This document shows, piece after piece, positions 1 through 12,245 of a stretch of DNA of 64,000 nucleotides. Position numbers and translations under genes: made by a program. The notes beneath the pieces are model-generated. The model saw only the letters and a list, made by a program, of their open reading frames with translations. It made no database searches and was not told where the DNA came from. Source of the stretch: Phoebastria nigripes (Eukaryota; Chordata; Aves; Procellariiformes; Diomedeidae); the NCBI GenBank assembly GCA_035582835.1, contig JAYKAV010002728.1, positions 907,099 to 971,098 on the forward strand, written 5' to 3'. Numbering within the stretch: position 1 is the stretch's first letter; each line of letters begins with the position of its first letter.

Positions 1-3000
1 TGTTGCTGGTTGGGAGAGCAGCAAATGTAGTGAGTGGACAGTGGTTATCACTGTCCATGAANGTGCAAGTGTCCATGCATGGTAGTGGCTAACTATTTAT
101 TGTGGACTCTGCATGGATAAATAAGATGTCTGGGCTATTACAGGTAAATGTCCCTAATAAAGAATGGAAAAGATTAAGGAAATGTGTATGTTTTTGAGAG
201 GTGTAATGTTCAAAACAGTAACACAGAAGTTAACAGTAACAAAGGGGAAAAGTAGCACTTGATCAATATAATTGTAAAGAGTTTCTAAAGATAAAATGGA
301 AAGGTTATTGTATAAATTTGGGAAGAACGTGAAGGAGAGAAATAGCTATGCTCTTTCTAACAGATTAACAAAAAAGCTCAAACTATGTTTTCATACGTTC
401 TGTAAAGTGACATTATCACGAAGAGAATTGGGAGAAATACTGCAAAATAAATAAGAAATCTAGTAATGCATGTTACCTACATAATGGGGAAGAGCAGTTG
501 GCCCAAAGAAAGGCAAGCTGAACGTATGTGGTTTCTATGTTCCTCCCAGTCACTGTAGAATATTCTAAGTACTGACAAAGATTAAATGTTTTAAACTTTT
601 CTTACAGAGTGAAGAGAACTGAACAGGAAGAGGGCTATAAGCCTTAACTCCTGTGGCTTCCTAAGGGTAATAAATACAGTTTTAGAAAGTCTTAATGGAG
701 GCTCTGACTTTTAATGCACTTTTAGTTTTTTTTAAAGGGCTGTGAGTTCAACAATTCTTGTTGAGTGTTTGCACACGTATGCTTAACATGCTAGGACTGA
801 CAGCACTTACAGTGAAGAGAGGATGAGTAATTGAAGCAGGATGTAAGAGGTCCCTGTTGCACTTTCTCCATTGTGTACTTCAGCCTTGGTTTGATCCAAA
901 CCACTCTGGGTTCCAGGGAAGTGCAGAAGGATGATCCCAGGGGAAATTGCCTGTTCAGAACAATGTTTACTTCATTATGACACCTTCATTCCTGAACCAT
1001 GTGCATCAACATGTTCTTGTCTGTAAGAAAAATCAAAACAGAAAGCCTGCTTTCCTATTTTTTCTGAATACCATACTGTCCCCAACCCTGTATACAAAAT
1101 TAGTTTATAAATCCTTTTGCTGTGGTAGAGACTGTAGATTGGTGTCATGTTTGCTATGCGTTTTGCTTTCCTTCAGAAGGAAAGCGGAGTCATAGGCTCT
1201 GGTAAAGGATGAAAATACATTCCTTGGCGGAAGACCCCAAATTGTGCAAGCTCCTCTACAGGGGATCTTGGCTCTTTCACTGTTGTTTGAATGACTTTGA
1301 TGAACTTAGCGTTTAGGCAGAACACTGTGTATATTTTTTTGTTCTTCTGATATGCAAAACAGTCTGAAGGTTTCCTGGTTTTGTTCAACTGGGCTTTTGC
1401 ATACTTTTCCCACTTTCAAAATTTCAGTGAAATGTGCAAATGGTAATGCATGTAATACTATCTGAAACAGAGGCACAGCAGATAAATATTATACCTCCTG
1501 TGGTATCACGGTGCATTATAGCCCTGAGCAATAATGTGTAAATGTAGTTCAATGCTGTTTAAAGGCATAAGTTTTTCTCCTTACCTGGGTAATACTGTTT
1601 TAAAGGTTATATTTGAGTTGGCTTCTAGAATTTGTTTCAGCTTGTATCATTTGTTATTTGAGGATGGGGCAGGAGGGAAGTTATTTTATTTCATTACACA
1701 TAGGACAGATGTTTGCTCTGTACTGATTAAGACTCATTTTCAGTAAGGTATGATGACAATGGTAGCAGCATGTAGTCTAGCTGAATAGGCAGCTAAGAGG
1801 AAAGTAATGAAGATTTATGTTTATGTGTTTCTGAGGTTGTTACTTTAGACGGTAGCTGTCTCGTGAGATGATAGAAGCAAATTATTTTCTGAAGCTTCAC
1901 TGATCAGAGTTTTTTTTATGTATTTGATAATTTTAATGGTGAAGACGCATCTTTAAGTTGTTTGAATGTTGAACATTCAAATGTGATTATTTGCAGTTTT
2001 ATCTTGTAGCACGGCTATGCATCATGTAAAATTTTACATTAAATATTTATTGGAAATGTAAGCAGATTTGTATTTGAAGCTTACTAATTTCAAAAGTAAA
2101 CGCCAGGACAGTACTTGGGGAACCAGGCTGGACAACTGCTATTAACACTCCTGAGAATTTGTGGTTTATTTCTAAAGTTCAAGTTAACAATTTTACTTCT
2201 AAGAAACAAAATTTCCTTGAGGTGTGCTGTATAACATAGCTAATAACAGAATGTGAAAAAGAATTTANTCCAGTTTAAGAGAAAACATTTGAATACATAT
2301 TAGTTTACTGGAAGCTTGTTAAAATAAGAAGGTGATACTCCTGTTTTGTTTATGTTGACAGCTGAAAGGAGTGAATCCTTTAAACAGGTCTATAGTAAGT
2401 AATTATGTATAATGTCATAGTTGCCTAAGGTGATTCTGATCTTTTCTTAAAAACAAAACCAAAGTACAACACAGATCTATCTGTGTAGCACTATTCTTGC
2501 TTTGTCTTGTGAATTGTATCAACTCCAAGTTATTTTGGGCACTGAATTTCACTAGGTTTGCTGGATTATAGCAAATCATTCAATTTATAGGAGAAGGACA
2601 GGAGAGAAATAAGTTGATTCTTATCTTGATATATGTGGATTTGGCCTTTGTTCTGTGGAAACTATAGCTCTGGATCAGTCCCCAGTAATACAGAGTTGTG
2701 ACTTCATCCCCTTGCTCACGCAAACAACCGGTTGTCCACAACAACCATTTTAGTGTATTTATCTGATGAATAGAAAGAAAAGAGAATTTACCTAAAAATT
2801 GCACAGAACTGGTGAGAATGCAAGCATGGGAGAATCTAAACTCTCACAATCTTGTTTGAAGATGCTTTGCCTTTCAGTGGACATTTGTGTAAAAGCCATG
2901 AAACAAGCTTCACTGCTACTTTTGGTCATTTTTAATATATTTTTGGAACTAAGGAGTAGTACTGCTCCACTGTCCACAAACTGCTACTTCCTACTTTTTT

Positions 3001-4808
3001 GTCTGTGTCAGTCTTCTTTTTAATGATGATGTACTTGCATACAGGGATTTATTTGGCATTTATAGAGGTTTTTCTGTTGCATAATTGGACACTAAAGGAA
3101 CATGAAAGTCTCAAACAGTTTGTCCTTGTCTAGCTGAGCCAAAATGTAACTACAAAATTTTCTACGGAGTAGTTAAGCCTTCTTCATGATGGATTTCTAA
3201 AATTAGTCTAAAACATGTGTTGCATTGCTCTATGTCCTTTCTTGAGCTACAAAAGCAACTCATCGATTATAAAACAAGTTAATGAAGTCATGGAGGTTTG
3301 TTCCCGATAGTGGCTTTGTGCAGTTGTTTTTACCAGGTTGTCCAATGTTGTACCAGTATGTAAGTGCACAGTATGTGCTTAAAAAACCCTAATGTAGTTT
3401 TAGAAACACAGTAACTACTAGAGATTTTAGTAATCTTTCTGCACAAGATGTTGCAGCTCTTCACTTACAAGGGCTTTTTTTAAACATAAATAATTGCTCT
3501 TCACATTTATTTCAGGATTACATTTGGTTTGAACTATCAAAGCCAAGGTCCTCCTTAAAGCCAGTGTCTGATGGTGAGCTGTAAGGGTGTTTTGTCTTAT
3601 GGATATATAATGACTTACCAAAAGGTAGCTTGTTTTTTNAATTATTTTATACTGAATGGAGATGGCTTTAAGCTTTACAGCAGTGTAGATAAACTTGAAT
3701 TTCACTGCCCTGGTCATGAAGAATGTAGTTATTGTTGGGACAGCGAAATTTAATCTTATGGCAGCAGCACACTGTGGTTTGTGAAAGGAGAGATGAAGTA
3801 ATGGAGAGAAGAGAGAGTGGAGCTGTCGGCAGGAATGTTTGGGAGCAGACACGGTGGGAATCTCTTCTTTCTTGACTCCCTTACTCCACCTCTTCAGAGC
3901 TTTAGACCTCTGCAGAAAGTATCTTGTACAGAACTTTTCTGGTTGCTCTCAGTTCTCCTCTTGCCTGTTGAGTGCTCCTTCCTCCAGGAAGTAAATCTTT
4001 CTGTTTATGAACCGATAGTCATTCCAGCTGAACCCCAAGCTCTGGGAGAGGAGAGCTCTGTTGAGATAGAGGATTCAAGAGAGGGGAGAGTTTTCCATGG
4101 CTGTTGAGTACTTGTGGCAAATGCCTATTTTGCTTGCATCTTAAGCTGACTCTGCAATGAGTTCTCCTTTTGACCCTAGAGCTTTTTAAGAGTTTGGGCT
4201 AGTACATTGACTGCCAGCAGTCTATTTAATTTTTCCATGTGTATTTCCATAAAATGGCTTTCATGAAGGAAATTCATTTGATTAATTATTCCATATTACT
4301 TGAGTTAAGACCCTGTAGTTGGTTATAATAGAAATTCTTACATAGAGCACCCTTTCTGGATGTTTTTCTGCAGTATTTGTTATGTTATCTTCTTCCTATT
4401 CTGCTCTACGAACATCAGTTCTTTCAGTTATCATCTGTATCACTGCAACACTTGGACAGAGATACTGTGATTAAATTCTTAGTTCTGCTCCCTACACGTT
4501 GCTCTCAGTTTCAGGAAGGAAGCTGTTCATTATGGGCTTCCAGAATCGGAGGGAAACCAGTGGAACTTACATCAGTGCCGCTTCTTGACCCCTGAAAGAA
4601 CTGAAGCTTCACTGGGTGCTTTTAATTATACTATTGATGAATTATGTACAGTTCAGGAAGATGGTTGCACCTGATCTAAAATTTTGAGGGGGATCCAGGC
4701 TGATTTGTCTTTCTAGGTTTTAATTCTGTGGTTGGAGTTGTTTGTATGAATGACTGTTTAAATACAGAACAAAATGCTATGGCTTAACTGTCCATTTAAA
4801 TGTCACAG
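1..4808 (+). other. AVEN: Intron sequence upstream of the AVEN exon
   Basis: I see no coding exon in this stretch. It is AT-rich, with short T-runs and isolated Ns (for example at 62 and 2269). It ends in a usable acceptor, a T-rich stretch followed by CACAG at 4804-4808. The strand and intron status are inferred from the exon that follows. The GC-rich, glycine/arginine-coding first exon expected for AVEN is absent, so it should lie to the left of the window. A 96-codon open stretch at 3817-4107 has no recognisable motif and is treated as chance. Confidence 0.6.
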
Positions 4809-4989
4809 GTAGAGGAGGATGATGATACTGAATCACGAGCGGAAGAGGAGAAGGAAGAACTGAAAAACTATTCAAGAAGAAAGATTTTTTCCAACTGGAG
4901 CCGCTATGAGGATACAGAAAAAGAGGGACAGAGTGAATGTGGAGAATCACAGAGAGGAACAGACTTCAGTGTTTTGCTTAGCTCAGCAG
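4809..4989 (+). CDS. AVEN: AVEN internal coding exon (probably exon 2), apoptosis and caspase activation inhibitor
   Basis: AVEN binds BCL-XL and APAF1, restrains caspase-9 activation, and also takes part in ATM signalling. The frame starts at GTA (4809) and runs 60 codons plus one base. A very acidic stretch (VEEDDDTESRAEEEKEEL) comes first, then SRRKIFSNWSRYED, then GESQRGTDFSVLLSSA. The last two blocks are what I recognise as the conserved AVEN region following the Arg/Gly-rich N-terminus. The acceptor is CACAG at 4804-4808. The donor is CAG|GTAACC, with GT at 4990-4991. The exon leaves in phase 1, splitting the Gly codon, as expected before the conserved continuation. Compared with my recollection of mammalian AVEN, the acidic segment looks longer and richer in Glu. 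No stop or frameshift is visible, so this looks like a functional exon and not a processed pseudogene. An ATG at 4800 lies in the intron and is not a start. Confidence 0.9.
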
Positions 4990-7900
4990 GTAACCATTTT
5001 CTACTCTACAGATAGTTTTTTAGTTTTGCATTTTGAAACATTACTACTTTTCTGGCTGTTGTCCTGGATGATGAAACAGGACCCTAGAATACCATTCCTA
5101 TCTGCCTCAGTAAGTCTGCCATTGATGTATTTAGGAGTGTTCAAAATCTCCATGGGAGCAGCCTTATAGCATACAGGCTGCACTGAGCCATGGCAGATGG
5201 GGAGTAAAAGAGGGCTGCAGCATTTATAGCCTTCTTGTATGGGTCTGAGTGTGTGCAGCATCCAGTTACTTTGAGCCTATTCTTGCTGACAATGAATTTC
5301 TTATGATCTTGGTCATTGGGTTGCTTTCCAGAAAACAAAAAAGGTTGCTAGTATGACTAAACACAGCAAAGCAGTCAAGCAGCTGCTTGCTGTTGTTTGT
5401 TTTGACAAAGATTTGTAATCAGCACTGTACAGATGNGTGCATGAATAGCAAGTGTTACTCTCCTTGAAAATAAAGAACAGTTGTTTTCCCTTCTTTAAAG
5501 GAGATAATAGAAGGAGGAGGTGGAAGGACAGGCTGTACTAGGTTCTATTGGTTTTTTAGCTATACATGAATAGTATGGGCAGTTGCACAAAAACCTGTTA
5601 CCTAAAATTATTTTAGAAACTCTTGATGTGCCATTGTGTTGGAATACCATTCAATAAAAAGCTGCAAACAATGTATTATGGGTTTTTTCTGAGCAACTTG
5701 GAAGCTCTGAAATCTCTCAAATCTAAATAATTGGATTTTTCTGCCACACCTTGGAGGGGTAAGTTAGAAATTATCTATGGTAAAGAAACAAGGACCAGAG
5801 CTTTCTTTCTCTGTGCCAGAATCAGTTTCTGAAGTTCAGTTTTGCATGAACATTGCAGAATTGGGCCTAAACTGCCAGTTTTAATCATGAGATCATGAGA
5901 TGTGTATTGACTTCTCTGAATGCTATGTTGCATGGTAAACAGTGTTGGAGTCAAGATGCCTGGTATGAACCTCAGAGCTGGATAGGTAACATAGCCTGGG
6001 GAGCAAAGTAGATATCACAACTCAAAACTTTTTAAATCAAGAGACCTACCCTGAGCTGCATGTTGCCATAGTTCAGCTTTTTAAAACAAACTTTAATATC
6101 TCTATACTTAGCCTTCAGAACATCTTTAAAATGTTCTGATGAATAGTACTTTTGAACTGAGGATATAAGGAAATACTATATATTTCTACTAATTTGTATT
6201 TTTGGTAAGTTATACTCCAATACAGTTACTACCAACCAAAGTTACTACTTTTGCTCTGTAGATTCTCTTAATGCCTAAAATTAAAATCTTGTTAGTTAGT
6301 ATTCTTACTAGTTATTAATTCTAAATCTTTCATTTAAGGAGTGCTTTATTTTAGGGTATATTGTGACTGTTCTTGACATTAAAATAAATTGATAAGAAAC
6401 AGCAATGAAATAAAGTACTTTCTTTCAGAGGAAGAAAAAAGTACCTTCTAAACAATAATGCAGATTTCTTGGAGTCACACAAAAAAGCAGTGTGTGTCAG
6501 CGGGTTTCTTTGTATGGTTTCTTTGGCTTCTGTGCGAAAACTGAGAATGCAGTCATCTTTATTTCTAGTGGTATGAGAAGAAGCTTGCATCTCTGCTTTA
6601 TTTGATAATTTTGACTTCTGTTAGTACATTGCTGTTTAGCGTTCTGCAGTTGCACAATGGATCCGATTCAATTGCAACAAGCAGTTAGGGGAGTACTGGA
6701 GAGGGAATGGAGTTAAAGTGCCATTTTTCATGAATGCAAAAGCTTAGAAAAGTCTTGCAATTTACTATTAATACACAACAATGTAATTAATGCAGCCAGT
6801 TAAGAATCCTTTGGCAAAAGNTCAGATTAAAAACCTGTTCTCCTATGTAACATTTCGGTTCCATAATATTCAAAGCAGGGTCTTAAAGAGAGTGCTGTCC
6901 TTCAAGATACAACTTGGATTTATTCCCAGAAAATATCCTGTTAATTGAATGAGATAGGGTAGAAAAAANAGTTTGGGATAATATAACAAAGACAGAATTA
7001 ATGCTAGTAGACAAGCTTAAATGGAGGAATTCCTAATGTCCAAGGAATTGAAATTCCAAGCTTGTTATTTGTTTAATATTTTGTAAGTGTGCTTCTACAT
7101 GTAATTTTCTAGTTAAAATCAATCAAAAAATAGCAAAATGAGAAGACTGATGTTCTGTGATATGGGTGTCATGTTGATGATTAGCAGGATTGAAGCTTTT
7201 AAATCTAGTACATGAACATTACTGTTGCTTGAATTAAGAAAGTAACAGAGTTATGGGTTGTTATACTGTATTTTTATCAGTAGTAGAGGAAAGTGGGATA
7301 TTTTTTCTGAGAGGGGGAGGAAGGGGTTTGCAGATATTTGCAGAGGATGGTAAGTCTTTAAGGTATTTTATTTTATGTTTTTCAATAGCTTCTGAAGACA
7401 CACTTTTTAGTTTTTTGCCTATACTTCCAGCTTGTCCCTGCCTCAAGCCAATCTCCAGTGCAGCACTGATTCTGTCTTTTCAATCAAATATTTAGGCCTG
7501 ACTAGTCCCAGACCATCTCTGACTGCACCTTGTCTCTCTNCTGTCAGTCTTTGCCTGCCTACTAATTCTTCTCACTCGCCCTTGCTTCTGTTGATTTTTC
7601 TTCATGTCTATGTTTCTGATTCCTGGTGGTGGGTCTTTTCTCAGTCTTTTGTTGTGAGCCAGCTCCCTTCCACATATATACACTAAAATCCAGCTCTGTC
7701 AGATATATTCTGTCCCTCGCTCTATCCAGTCCTGGTGATCCCCAGTTCTGAGTTGTTCTGTCTGGGATTGCTCATTTGGCTTAATTTTTCTCTTATCCAC
7801 TACCACATCTTCTTACGTTCCTCTTAGTTTCTTTCCTTGTTTAGTCAATCCCAGTTTATTCTTTCAAGCTTCCAGTTCTAGTCTCCACTACAAGCTGTTT

Positions 7901-10900
7901 TCTCCATCTTCCCTCCACACACTCTGTTGGTATACCCTAAATCCTACTGAGTTACCCAACAATATGAAGTGACAGGCCACTGTTTTCAACTATGGTAGGG
8001 ATATTGGAATAGGTGAGGTTGCAGAAATATGCAAGACGACACTTTTTGTTCAGTGTTGTACCTAATGCCTGTTAAATGCAGACTTCTCTTACAGTGAAAA
8101 TCTGGCTCTTCGCTCATAACCAGAGATTAGAGGAAGCTTAATTCAGTTGCCTTGCACATTGAGATGACATACAGCAGGTCACTGAGGATGGAATGTTCAG
8201 TGATTGGTTGTTAAGCTCCAGCAGATCTTGCCAAAAAATATGTACAAACTCTGATTTCTAGAAGATTGTAGCTTGGATAAATCAGGTCAGATTTTTCACA
8301 AAATGAGCAGAGTATACCTCTCTCATACAAAAACATTGTCCAGCCTGATTTCAAGGTACTGATTCAGGGCAGGAAAGTGGTTACGGTTCTTCAAAGGAAG
8401 AGCTTACAAGGGCTTTTTTCCCAGGTCCTTTCATGGTAGAAAAATGTTCCAGCAGTTCTCTGACTTCTTTTAAAAGGTGGTGGTGAGGGGAGGGTGAGGA
8501 AAAACTACCTGAAGCAGACAATTGACAGGGAAAACATCAGACTGAATAGTTAAAAAAGCAGCTGAAAATAGTCTTAAGTAAGAACTGCCAGGTGGCTTTG
8601 ATAACAGCCATAATAATATCACTAGCCTGACAGAGCTTCTTTGTTAGGGCTTATTAAATTTGTGTTTAAAGTAAGGTGATAACTTTAGGTTTTAAGTCTG
8701 TTTCTTTCCTTTTTTTAGCATTTTATAATTTTTTTTTTTAATTAACCTTGAATATAGCAAAGCAAACTTTTCTGTATTGCTTTTGATGTCTAGCTGATAT
8801 AAACTACAAGTCCATTGTGAAGCCTTCAGGGAATATGTCTTGAACCAATTTAGTAAAAATGCTGTTGAAGCGTAAAGAACAAGAGAAGTGGAAGTGATAG
8901 GATAACCTCACTTTGCTAGAAGAATCTTGCCATGTTTGAAGAGCTGTCCTCATTTTTTGACTGATGAGGTTTAAGTGTCCCAAAATAGATTTTGGCTGTG
9001 AATAGATGCTTTAGGTTTAAAAATATGCTTTTAAAATCTCATTACAGAGCTGATCAAAATGTATCCAGGGACCTGATCACTTTCCTTTAAATGTGGTAGG
9101 CACTACAAGTATAGCAGCTAAAAGCTGCCAACATACATGCCTTAATAACAGTGTGCTGAGTTGCAGGATGTGATGATTATCAAGATGAAAAAATATAATT
9201 TCGGACATGAATTTTTTCCCATTTGGTTTTTTGGCCATGGCTGAATAATTCTGATGGCCTTAAAGGGTAAGAAAGAGAAATGCTGTGTAGTTCAAATAAA
9301 ACTGGCAGAATGGCTTTGATATTGTAAGAATACATACAATTTGTGTAGGTACCTAGCACTTGAATACAATAGGAAATGGGGAATAAAAATCAAAAGAGCA
9401 GTCACTGGAGCATAATAGTAATGAACAGTAAGTGTAGGAATTGTGAGGTAGCAGTTACTTTCCATTCCCTAAACCCCTGTTGTTTTAGTTTTTTAACCTC
9501 TTGCTTTGGGCCTGTCTGTGTGATTTTGATGTGTATGTTGCAATATGTTGCTGCATTTTTGTCATTTTCATGGTCGATACATACATGAGAATTAGCAGTA
9601 TACAGAAGACCATTGGCTGTCTTGGAAAAGCTGAACAGAAAAACTTGTGGAGCAAGGCTTGTGTTAAAAATAGGTTTTCCTTCAACTTTTCTATCTTAAG
9701 TATATACTGACAGAGATTTGGAAAAAAAAAAAGTAGAGTGAAGTGTAGATGAGTTTTCTTATTTTCAATGCTAGTTCTGCTCAAACAAAAAGAATGGCAA
9801 CGGCAGGGCATGGTTCAGATGCTAAAAAAGAATCCTTTGAGTTTTAAAATTCTAGAGAATAGCTGAAAATCAGTTTTCTTTACAGAACTACCTAACTCAT
9901 TGTTGATTTGGATTACTGTATATATCAGGGGTCCCACTTTCCAGTGGTATTTGATTGCCAACTTCTACTACTTTTCGTTTTGTATGTCTGTTCTGTGAAA
10001 TTATTTATGTCCATATGTCTCCATAGAACTCTGTTTCTGCATCTGTTTCTTGTACCATTGAGATATCTAGACTAATGAAGAATTGTTGTTTATCAGCTCC
10101 AAAAGCATTATTGCTCTGTGCGAAAAATAGTGAAAAGTATTTTTCAATTCTTTTTTGCATGTCTTTATGACTGCGTGTGGAACAGATGTGTGTTCAACTA
10201 GTACATCTTATTTGGTCAGAAATTCAACAAATGCAAATCTTCATGTCCTTGCTGTTCACCAGGTGACATGAGCTCTGTGTAGAAAATAGAGGTATTGGTT
10301 TCTTCTTATTACTTATCAACAGCTTTAAGATATTAGTACCAGGTTACTGGTCTTGAAAGAAGATTACACTGTTGCAACTAAGGATTGGTAATAGGTCACT
10401 TCAATATTCCTAGTATATGTGCTCCTGAAATAAACAGTTAAGGGTGTGTGCTTTACTTGCATCTTTCCTCATGTTCTCCTTTTTTTGCTACCTCATTCCA
10501 TGAATGTTCTCTGAGCTTCCCTGACATGCTCTCCTCTCCTGCTTCTCCTTCTAGCCCCATTCCAGGACATCAGAACTTTCCTTTCCTTTTTGATGGTCAT
10601 GTGGTAGATACCATTTCCCATATGTGGAGGCTCTTTATCTAAGTGGTCTCATTTCCACTTGCAAAGGTTTTTATTGTGACAGTTATGCTCTGGGCAGTCT
10701 GCAACTTTGGACTTGTTGATAGACCTGAGAGATACTGCTGTTTTATATACCTGTAGATATCTGAAATCAACAAAAATGCAGCCTCTCCTCCTCTCCCTCT
10801 CTCCTCCCTAGCCAAAGTAACTTTCCCAAACAAACAGAAAAAACTTTCCACAATAAAGATTTGCAGTAAAATCACAGGACTTGGCATCAGTGGAAGCTGG

Positions 10901-10985
10901 TTCTCCATCTGCTCAGTGCTTCCTCCTGAACTGTTCCTAACATTACAGAAATTCATCTTTTTTGTTCTAATCAGACAAGCTGTCC

Positions 10986-11004
10986 TTTTTTTTTTTTTTT
11001 TTTT
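10986..11004. repeat. Poly-T run (19 T)
   Basis: An uninterrupted run of 19 T on the + strand. I see no recognisable retroposed body on either side, so it is treated as a simple repeat. Confidence 0.9.
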
Positions 11005-12173
11005 GTCTGAACTAAAAATAGGAAGTGTGAGATTTTAAGTATTAATTACATTTTCTTGATAAATGTATTTTCCTGTAATAGGTAACCTGTGCTCATTATA
11101 TATGCTTTCATATCTGTGCCTTTTTTCCTCCTAAGTTTTATCTAAAATGTAACTAAAACTGTATGATTGAAGTATAGAAGTATAATGTGATTCCATGACT
11201 TGAATGCATATAAATGTAGGATAACATTTCTTACTTGTATTTTAACATTCTGGTATCTTAGAACTATGTGACCATATATGTGTCAGTGATAGTACTGCAA
11301 AACTAATCGTAAGTAATAAAAGAAAAATCTGAAAGGTTTCAATGTTTCAGAGAGATTTGTATGCTTTATGATTTAGAATTGAATAGAGTAAGATTCACAG
11401 ACTAAAGGGGTTAAATTTTGTTCCCATTAAAATNGGTGTGGTAAGCTTTTTCCCATTCTTTTAATTTTTCACACCTTGATTGCTCTCATTTATTTGTTAA
11501 GTTCCAGATTTCTGGATTTAAAGTTTTCTGACCAACATCCTTCTCTAATCTTGGGCCTTAATCTTTTGCTGCTACTATATATTGATGGTATTTCTGCTGA
11601 ATTGTGTTTAAGCATGTTTTGGTTATGACATCACAAATCAGTAAGTTTAAATGTGGAACAATTTATCCTTATTCCTGTCTTGCTGTTGTCATGTCCACTA
11701 CTTGAATTTGTAGGCTTGAGAGCTAGATAAAAGTGTCTACTCACCCAGTTCACTGTTTCTCTTGTTTAATCATGTCCTTTGTTTTTATAATACCCCTAAA
11801 ACCAGTTCTGTCTCACTAGGCCTCATGTTGGTCATCGTGGTTTCTACCACATCATCATCTTTGACTTTCCTGCCAGTGAAATCTCCTAACCAAAAATGAA
11901 TTACTCTGACTCTTGTATTCAGATAGTACATTTAGTATTCCAGTCTTCATTTGCAAAATTTAGTATGTTATTGCCACTACATTCCTGTTCCCTTTCTCAT
12001 ATTTTTACTTCTTTTTACTTATTTTCTGCCTTTCTCCCTTCCTTCGAATTTTCCTTTTACTCCATGAACTTTGTGACTTTCCTTGTTGCCGTATGTTACT
12101 TTTGATTGATTTTAATCTTTTCTTTCGGATTCCTTTTTACACTTCTGATTCTGATTCACTGTTAAATCACCTG

Positions 12174-12245
12174 AGTTAGACTGTAAGCTTTTTAGAGCAG
12201 GGACTTTCTTTTGCTTGCCTGTAAAGTATTGGTTCTTTTCCAATA
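12174..12245 (+). repeat. Possible ancient SINE/LINE tail (MIR/L2-like)
   Basis: The phrase TTAGACTGTAAGCTTTTTAG followed by AGCAGGGACTTTCTTTTG resembles the tail shared by MIR-type SINEs and L2-type LINEs of amniotes (AGACTGTAAGCTCTTTGAGG, then GCAGGGACTGT). The similarity covers only about 45 bases. The family cannot be assigned without a Dfam search. Confidence 0.4.

Noticed and set aside
3427..3852. A 141-codon open stretch on the minus strand and a 96-codon one (3817-4107) on the + strand near the AVEN exon
   Set aside because: Neither matches AVEN exon 1, which should be GC-rich and rich in Gly/Arg. One is interrupted by an N codon, and no domain is seen.
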